Below, piece by piece: positions 5,476-6,462 of a DNA stretch of 6,462 nucleotides. Where the stretch lies: positions 1 through 6,462 of the forward strand of contig JASLFF010000307.1 of assembly GCA_030150795.1 (NCBI GenBank), read 5' to 3'. The position numbers were made by a program, and so were the translations under genes. This DNA is from Terriglobales bacterium (GTDB lineage: Bacteria > Acidobacteriota > Terriglobia > Terriglobales > Gp1-AA117). The notes beneath the pieces were generated by a model. It searched no databases, was not told where the DNA came from, and saw nothing but the letters and a program-made list of their open reading frames with translations. The stretch's first letter is position 1. Every line of letters starts with the position of its first letter.

Positions 5476-6462
5476 CTACCTTAAGAGAATCAAGTGCGTC
5501 TCCAGATTCAACAGACTCTCAAGATTATGTGCCGGAGCAAATACGTCAATATAAGGTAGCGCCGCGCTCATCCCGCGCGTGATGGGCTGATAGTCAGCCA
5601 TTCCCAGCAGCGGATTCAACCAGATCAATTTGCGCACTCGCCTCTTGATAGCGCTGAGTTCTTCCGCCAGAATCGCTGGATCTCCGGTCTCCCATCCATC
5701 GCTTAGGACCATGAACACAGTATCGCGGGAAAAGAGCCGTCTTCCCCGGAGCTTTGTTAGCTGTTGTAGCGATTCCCCAATTTTTGTTCCGCCTGACCAT
5801 CCTGCGGCATGCCCCGCCAATGACTCCAAAGCATCTCGCAATTGGCGCGCGCGCAACGCTGACGTGATCTCCGTGAGCTGCGTGCTGAACAGAAAAGTGT
5901 CCACCCGCTTAAAATACTTTTGCAGAGCATAGGCAAACCGCACAAAAAATATGCTGTAAGGATTCATTGATCCGCTAACGTCCAGCGCAATCACCAGCTT
6001 CAATGGCTGTAACTTTCGCTTGCGGAAGCTGAGATCGATTGGATCGCCGCCACGGCCAATGCTTCGGCGGATCGTCCGGCGCAAATCGACTCTGCCCCGC
6101 ACCGCCAAACTTCTAATCCGGCGTGAAAGACGCAGACTCATTTGCTGCAATAGACGCAAAGAAATCTTCTCCAGTTCGGCAAGATCGCCTTGCCTGACTT
6201 CAGAGAAATCAGCTTTCTTCAACCGCTCATGCACCGTCGCACCCATCACCGCTTTGCCTTCTTCTAGTTCAGCCATCGCAGCTCTGCTCGGGGCCATCGA
6301 AGCCAGTTCGGCATTCTCCTGCTGCGACTCCTGTTCCCGCCTGTTCTTACTGCGCTTCACACGCTCCAAGCTTACTAGTCCCGCGGAACCGCTCCAGAAC
6401 GCATCAAAGATTTCGTCGAAGATGTCCCAGTCAGCTTTTGTTGAACAAAGCACGGCCCGCAG
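5476..6462 (-). CDS. coxE: CoxE-like VWA-domain protein, 5' end cut by window edge
   Basis: A von Willebrand factor A protein of the CoxE type, which works with a MoxR/CoxD-type AAA+ ATPase in maturing molybdenum hydroxylases such as aerobic CO dehydrogenase. The 328 visible codons begin LRAVL and run on to FDEIFDAFW, a typical internal segment of the family. The frame is open at the right edge, so the GTG at 6453 is probably not the start and some tens of residues are missing. A charged Gln/Glu/Arg linker (about 35-75) precedes the VWA domain (about 153-300). All three metal-site (MIDAS) elements are present: DVSGSM (161-166), Thr226 in WSGGTKIG, and Asp255 in VLSDGWETGD. An Arg-rich segment (109-134) precedes it. 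It ends 316 bases before the XdhC-YHS gene, whose family commonly follows coxE. A VWA partner of another MoxR ATPase is the alternative. Confidence 0.9.
   Translation of the reverse strand: MRAVLCSTKADWDIFDEIFDAFWSGSAGLVSLERVKRSKNRREQESQQENAELASMAPSRAAMAELEEGKAVMGATVHERLKKADFSEVRQGDLAELEKISLRLLQQMSLRLSRRIRSLAVRGRVDLRRTIRRSIGRGGDPIDLSFRKRKLQPLKLVIALDVSGSMNPYSIFFVRFAYALQKYFKRVDTFLFSTQLTEITSALRARQLRDALESLAGHAAGWSGGTKIGESLQQLTKLRGRRLFSRDTVFMVLSDGWETGDPAILAEELSAIKRRVRKLIWLNPLLGMADYQPITRGMSAALPYIDVFAPAHNLESLLNLETHLILLR

Noticed and set aside
1..6462. tRNA, rRNA, CRISPR array, insertion sequence or phage genes
   Set aside because: No cloverleaf, regularly spaced repeat array, transposase or phage-like coding sequence was seen on either strand.

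Overview
The window reads as ordinary bacterial chromosome of moderate GC content, with all six recognisable genes on the minus strand. Three things recall Acidobacteriota: a BlaI/M56 pair next to an HtrA protease, CoxE/XdhC-type molybdenum-enzyme accessory genes, and intergenic dispersed repeats of the CATCCTGAGCG and ATCCGTG kinds. This placement is from memory of such genomes and was not computed.

In minus-strand transcription order (right to left) the layout is as follows. A VWA-domain CoxE-like protein (6462-5476) is cut by the right edge. A 316-base gap with a dispersed repeat follows. Next is an XdhC/CoxF-family protein with a C-terminal YHS metal-binding-type domain (5159-4182). A 380-base gap holds a two-copy tandem repeat. 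Then comes a small helical protein of unknown function (3801-3379). After it is a translationally coupled pair, a BlaI/MecI-type repressor (3239-2853) and an M56 (BlaR1-like) membrane metallopeptidase (2856-1468). Last is a Do/HtrA serine protease (1355 to the left edge), which lacks most of its second PDZ domain here.

Two functional units can be proposed. The right half is probably the accessory end of a molybdenum hydroxylase (aerobic CO dehydrogenase-type) cluster; its catalytic subunits would lie outside the window. The left half looks like an envelope-sensing circuit. The M56 protein keeps the HELAH zinc site but lacks the penicillin-binding sensor of BlaR1. BlaI keeps the residue context of the known cleavage site.

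The strongest new observation is a shared operator-like sequence. An 18-bp inverted repeat in front of blaI (TAACTAA-TTCT-TTAGTTA, 3313-3330) recurs with 14 of 16 core bases identical in front of htrA (1402-1417). This suggests that the BlaI/M56 pair controls both itself and the periplasmic protease, giving a small proteolysis-relieved regulon whose signal is unlikely to be a beta-lactam bound by the usual sensor domain.

No RNA genes, CRISPR arrays, insertion sequences or origins were seen.
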